NCBI GenBank assembly: GCA_036362985.1
Contig: JAYGXS010000001.1
Span: 15,748,810-15,812,809, forward strand
Direction: 5' to 3'
DNA: 64,000 nt
Source: Ligula intestinalis
Lineage: Eukaryota > Platyhelminthes > Cestoda > Diphyllobothriidea > Diphyllobothriidae
The notes below the pieces were generated by a model that was not told where the DNA came from, searched no databases, and saw nothing but the letters and a program-made list of their open reading frames with translations. Below, piece by piece: positions 34,901 through 40,900 of this stretch. Every line of letters begins with the position of its first letter. Positions within the stretch are counted from its first letter, which is position 1. The translations under genes were made by a program, and so were the position numbers.

Positions 34901-37900
34901 CAGGCTTCCGAAAAATCGCTACCCAGAAACTGGCTGAGACTCAACCAGAATCCGCTAACTTTGGCCTCAACGTTCACCGTGCCTGTCTCCTGGCCGCCAG
35001 CGTCTACATTCAGAGCCTAGAAGCACAGACGGCGGAGAGCTCTCGTTCCGCAGCTCGCCTCAACTACAACAGCACTGTGAAATTGCTGGCCGCCAACATG
35101 ATCTCCAACAACCACCTGCATGAGGGCGTTGAATTACTTTGCATGTTAGGCCTGCATGTGGATGCATGCCGCTACCTGGAGACTTACAATGAGTGGGGTA
35201 CCGCTGTCTGGCTGGCCAAGGTGAGCTCTCCCAATTTCCTGTGCAGCAATTGTTATCTTATTTAAACAAGGCAAGGATCATGGGGTTAGTAGGATTTATT
35301 GACTTCGCTTACTTTCGCGACCTCTTATTCAACTGGGAACAGTCGTTGCCTATCACTAGGATAATTAACTGTCCAATTCAGTGTCGACCTGGGAGGGTGA
35401 ATCTTGACAGGTGAACAGAGTGGAAACTATTAGGCGTAGATGCGGGTGCATGGTGGGGGAGGAGGTAGTTGTCACAGCATGGTAGTTACTGTTAATTCAT
35501 GTTCACGAAAGCCTATTGGACGTGGTTAAAGGGGGGGGGGGGTAGAAAGGGGGCAGATGACAGCTAATTATCTTCTTCGTAGGCAGCGACCGTTTGCGGT
35601 TGAATAAGAGGTCACACAATTATATGACGTCAATAAATCCTGCTGATCTCGCCATCCTTGCCTTGTTCAAATTTCTCCCGGGAAAAAAATGTTTCAATGT
35701 TCTCCTATGGCCTGAATTAGGCAGACGAGCACGTTTTCTGCCTCCCCGTCCGAGAGTGCAGACTAGTGAAACTGGTTGTTTTGTTGAGGCGGTGGGTAAG
35801 GAGCTCTATTTTGCCCCTGTTCAGGCAACACGATAACCTTTCCTTTCTGATATGTTCTTATTCAGGCAGGTTTTTATCCAGAAGAACGGGTATCATTTCG
35901 AGTGTTGACTCTGAGTTATCTATTTTTCGTCACGCAAGTGGACGCTGTTCTGAGTGCCTTCTGATGATCGATTGCGACTGCATAGTACCTTCCGACTTCC
36001 AGCGTGTACGTACAGGCCGTATTATTGTTTTCTATTGACTGGTCTTAGTAAGTATGCTTATTAGAATTAGCACTCCTAGCATTGGCATATTATTTCTAGC
36101 AGCAGTAGCCTAGTCCTCGGAGTCCAAACTTAGGAGAAACAGACACAGTTTTTGTTGAATGTAGGTAGGAGGCCAGAAACCAGGGCAAACAATGATGTGC
36201 TCCGAGCCTCAAACATGTGCTTACTTGGAATAGTATAAACTCATATTCACACTCTTTGTTGTCATCGAGGGGATACGAGCCCCATCGTTGAATTTTAGCC
36301 AGCGTCACCTCTGACTTACAATTTGCGACAGTTATAGTACTCATATCAGTCAGATGAATCGCTAATGCGTAGTTTAGGGATAGCAGCAGTCTCAGTTTCG
36401 TTGAGTCTGTTTGGAAACCTACTGAAGGTGAGTTACGGTAGGTGGTGCAGTAGTACCAGCGCAAAAGTTGATGGTCACTATAGACTAAGTTAAGCGGTGT
36501 TCTGGCCTGCTTTAGAGAAAGCGGCCTGCGCCAGGTCCCGTCCAGTCATCTTAAATCTGTTTTGTCACCGGTTCAAGAGGGTCTGGGGTGCGGAAGATGA
36601 CTGCGCGTCAACTCACTTAAGGCTCCCTCTGTTTCAGTCACCCTTCCTGCCCCTGAGCACATGGTGGGCTTCGTCAAAATCGGTAGTCGAACAGTCGTCA
36701 CCTTAAAATATGACACCTGTCTCGCTAAATTTTCCCTAACAGAATTAAAATAGAAAGCTGCCTGATAGCAGCCTTCGGTTATTCATTGTGTTTTCGGAAT
36801 GTTAAATAATTAGTTACTTTATACTACTCACTCTCTGTTGGCAGTAGCTGATTGATTTCAGATCAAAATGCAAATCCACCATGGGTGCTGAAAATTCAGC
36901 AGGTAACGACGCGAGCGCCACTCTTCAAGCAATCGTTGCACCAGCCGGCAAATATGCTCGATGGGGGGCGGGACGCCATTGACTTTCATAGGTATGCAGA
37001 AGTCTAGCGACCGCTTCCTATAAATACTGCAGCTCCCTCTGTGCAGATTACCCCTAGCTGATGATGGGCTGAGGCATGAACACGAAACGTCAGGCTAATG
37101 CCGTTTTTCTCCCAGTGATCGCGTCTACTTCTTCTTAGACACAGCGCAATGTTTTTTGGGTAAAAACCCCTGCTGGTTTCGCCAGGTTTAGCGCTGCCGT
37201 ACTTTTGCAGGCAACTGTGTACAAATCGCATTTAAGTCCTTCGATGTGGTGAAAATACTGCATTACTTCAAGTTTAATTCGTTCTACGCTGATGACGTTA
37301 CTAAAACTCGTAGTCCCCCCCCTTAGACATTTTCATTTTTCAGAAGATAAATTGGCGAACATACGTTTGTTTTCGATAAATTCTCGTCAGGCCTTTACAT
37401 TTATATGGTATGAATAAACTATGGTGGTTGGTGGACAGATGAAGTGTTCTCGTTGTCACTGTGGGGAGGAGGGGGAGGTTGGGGGAGTTGAGATCAGAGT
37501 GTCAATGTCTAGACGGCCCGGCGTTCAGGACCGCCGATAAGGTGTGCGTGGCTGGACTTGGGACTTGGTCGTCTCTGCGGGGGCCCGTTTCCGAGGCCTG
37601 TGGTCCGCTGTGGGTGGCCGTGTTACCTAGTTTCGCCCATGGCAACTGGGGCGCCGCGACGAAATTCTTTTGGGCACATAGCAGCGGTCTGCGTAGCCTG
37701 ATGGCGGCCGCCTCTGCCGTCGCCAACAGACGCTGTCCGAGGAGTTTTGAGTAGCTTGAAGGCACCTTGTAAATCACTCGGAAGGCCTCTTTGGCATCCA
37801 CGCGATGGTTCGAGTCCACCAGGTGCGCTGAGATTGAACTGTTTACACCTTTAAGTTGGCCCTTCCCTAACCATGCGGGTGTGTGTTCCCTTACTCTTTT

Positions 37901-40900
37901 GGACAAGCGCCGGCTCGTGCGACCAATTTCATTTTTCATGTGTGCTATTCATGCGGATAGCCAGAGTGCATCCACCATAACAGCTTACTTACAACTTGTT
38001 CGTGTTCACTAGGGAGGACACCAAGTGCTCCCTCATGTTGCATCGTTTGCCCCTCAATGCAAAGTACAACATTCTCTCCTGAAAGTAACAGAACTTTTGA
38101 ATCTTCACTTTCTGCCCCTGTCTCAGTTAAGACTGGCGCACTTCTAATCACAAGTTTGGGTACGGGCTATTTAGACGCTCCCATGGCGCAAAACTGCTGC
38201 CAGTCATCTCGACTTTACGGCTTGTTTCTGCTATTTGCCCGAAGTGCATGTTCGCACTCGCCTTCTGGTTTTCCTACACGCAAGAAGACTTCCGGTTTCA
38301 CCTCTTTATCCGGCGCTGCACCCGCTGCCTAGACCAACGGCTACTTTACACACGAGATCTCTTGCCTTAGGTTTATGTTGAAAAATATTGCTAGGTTATT
38401 GGTTCTGCCAAAATATCTTTCTTCGTCTATTAAAATGCAAGAGTTATGGCCGCAGTGTATTTCATCTACTGTTAGTCTTTTATTGTACAATCTCCAAATA
38501 TTTGCGCCTTTCCCCATGCTATCCGCAGTCTAGTAGCCCTGCTCAGTTGAGCTCATGGGATTTTGAGCGCATCACGGTACTGTTTCCCTCTCCCAGTATG
38601 TACAACCAGTCGCGGTAACTGTATGCGTCCATCCACTCTGCGCACAGTAAACAACGTATGTTGCTTCCTTTTAGTGTGCGCTGGAGAAGGCCGATGCAGA
38701 TGAAGTTATGCGCAGATGGGCCGTCCACCTGGCCTCCCGTGCAAACCAAAAGGTACCCCTCAGTTCTTCCCCTTTTTTATTTCCGATTGCTGTTTTTTTA
38801 TTTAGATGACTGGTGAGCATGTAAGCAGGTATCACCCTTCTTTGACTATATAGTCCTCGGAAAAGGATAACTATCTTCGTAGACCTTGCACATTTTGTGC
38901 TGAGGAAAACGTCATTTTGCTTCTAGGACTCGCGGGCGTAACACGTGTACGGCGTTCTTAACAAGGAAGAGGCGAGAAGTATGGAAAAAGTGTATGCGAA
39001 TGCATGGACAGAAAAGAAGTTACTCGCGGTTCCCACTGCCTGTCGATGTCGATTTTAAGCTAAGAAGGCTGGAGATAGATGACTTTTGGAAACCAGCCAA
39101 TTACAATTATAGGACCAGTTAGTAGGTGTTATGCATAGACGCAGCAGGTAACTAAGAATGTTTGCCACTGGAAGCAAGAGAATGGTGTTTCCTGCGGTTA
39201 GTCTGTCTACTTTGTTCCATTAGTTTGCTTGTAAGGAACTGTTCAGAAAATTATCTCCCGGATGAACTACATAAAGTTCACTTGTATTTTATTTCTTACT
39301 TCGTCCGTTACGTCCTTCTTATTGGGCCAACCTCTGCACCTAGAGCCTGAATTGAGCGCCCAGTGTGTTTTAGACAACTGTCTAGTTGATATTTGCGCTC
39401 ATACTTATCTCCTCATTTGTTTTCTTTGTCTGAAGTGATACACATTTATGCCGATAAATATCATCTGCGGGCCTCTCAAGAAAATATCCTGCCCCTCCAA
39501 CCAAGCTTTCTTTATATAATTTTTCTACCTCAATATTTATTGGTAATTTAATTAACCTCTGCTTCTGTTCTTGAACCTCTAAGACGAAAAACTGGAACAA
39601 TTCTTACCGAGGCTGCTTATACGAGCTTGCTCCAGCAAAACTGCTAAAACGGTTGTTAGAGTTAGAAGTTGCCTAGCCTGGCAGAAAGTAGCTGTAGTAA
39701 CCCTCTCCTTTCTCCCGTTGGTCTAGTCATTGTAAACTCGTAACTAATTGTAGGATACGTCCCCCCTCCCCCTCTATCTCTTTATTACCGCTGGTTGGTT
39801 GCTTAAACTTGCTAACTCTACCCCTTTATATTATTGTACATGTCTGATGATGAATTAATCGAGAACTTTCGTTCGCCTTACTTGACTTCCTGATAGCTGA
39901 CCTGAGTATCATCGCTGAACCTAAATTCGTAACTGCCTACTTTTTTAAAATAAATTTGCCGCTTTCTCTGTCTGTCTGCCACCAGGACTTATTTTGCGCT
40001 TTTTTCCATCCCAAGTCGCTCGCCATCCTCGTTCTCGTTTTTCTCGGACAACACGACGGCGTGCTAAATCTGTTGCATAGCGTCCGTCAACACCAGCTGG
40101 CCGCTCGATATCTGGAAGCCTGCTTAGAATGCGGTTCTCTTAAAACAGACGCTAAATCGGGTAAGAGTATGCATTCTCCTGTCTCAAGTCTTTGCTCATA
40201 CGTGCTTTGCTCCTCAGGGGAAAAATCTGTCTCAGACTCAGCACTTTTATGCTGTCTTACAAGTGCTTCAGATGAACAATTATTCCTTACGGTTCTACTA
40301 TGGTGGAGAGGTGAGTAATGAGACGGGATAAGGACGCGGCGGTGCAGTCAATAGTATGCAGCATTTGTTAAAGTCAAATAGATTTCCGGGACAGCTGTGA
40401 GAATATCTGCCCCTAAGTAGGTCCGCGTACGTTGGGCCTCTAGTTTCATGGATTCACCTTGTGAATTTCGGTAACGCGGGCGCTCTCATGAACGAAGGCC
40501 AAACCACTCGGCCGAAATGTGATCAGGAGCAATTAAAAAAAGAAATAATTTTACTCCAAAACCCGTGTGCCTCTCAGTACATCGGTTATCTTCTTCGAGT
40601 CGTTACCGAACAACCCACCTAATGGTGTTATGCCTTTTTGCGTAAACAAGTTTATCTTCCAGCAAACCACCCTACCGCATTATCTGCACGCTGTTTGCTT
40701 ACGTGCCTTCTGGTGAGACTGGTTTTTTGGTTTTGTCGATGCTGGGAATGTGCCCATTCCTACGACTACTCTGTTAGCATACGTCTAACAGATAGCCTGC
40801 GCCAGCGGCGCGCCCATTCCCATGCTTATTCATCTCGGGCTCATCTCACGCAGCTGCCATGAGAGCGCGACCAGAATATCAAATTTCCTCCGATCCTGAT

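Larger units (their letters stand above)
30405..34903 (+). other. WDR11 intron 20 (4.5 kb)
   Basis: Contains a short GC-rich hairpin (30860-30878), a CAGT-ended MITE (33082-33665) and copy 2 of repeat E (34200-34670). I see nothing coding. Confidence 0.6.
35221..38674 (+). other. WDR11 intron 21 (3.5 kb)
   Basis: Contains a poly-G run near 35529, a hammerhead-like motif (37058-37140) and a minus-strand Penelope-like GIY-YIG fragment (37500-37960). I can assign nothing else. Confidence 0.55.

Noticed and set aside
39839..39875. Further hammerhead motif (CTGATGATGAATTAATCGAG)
   Set aside because: No GAAA box at the right distance and no stem II.
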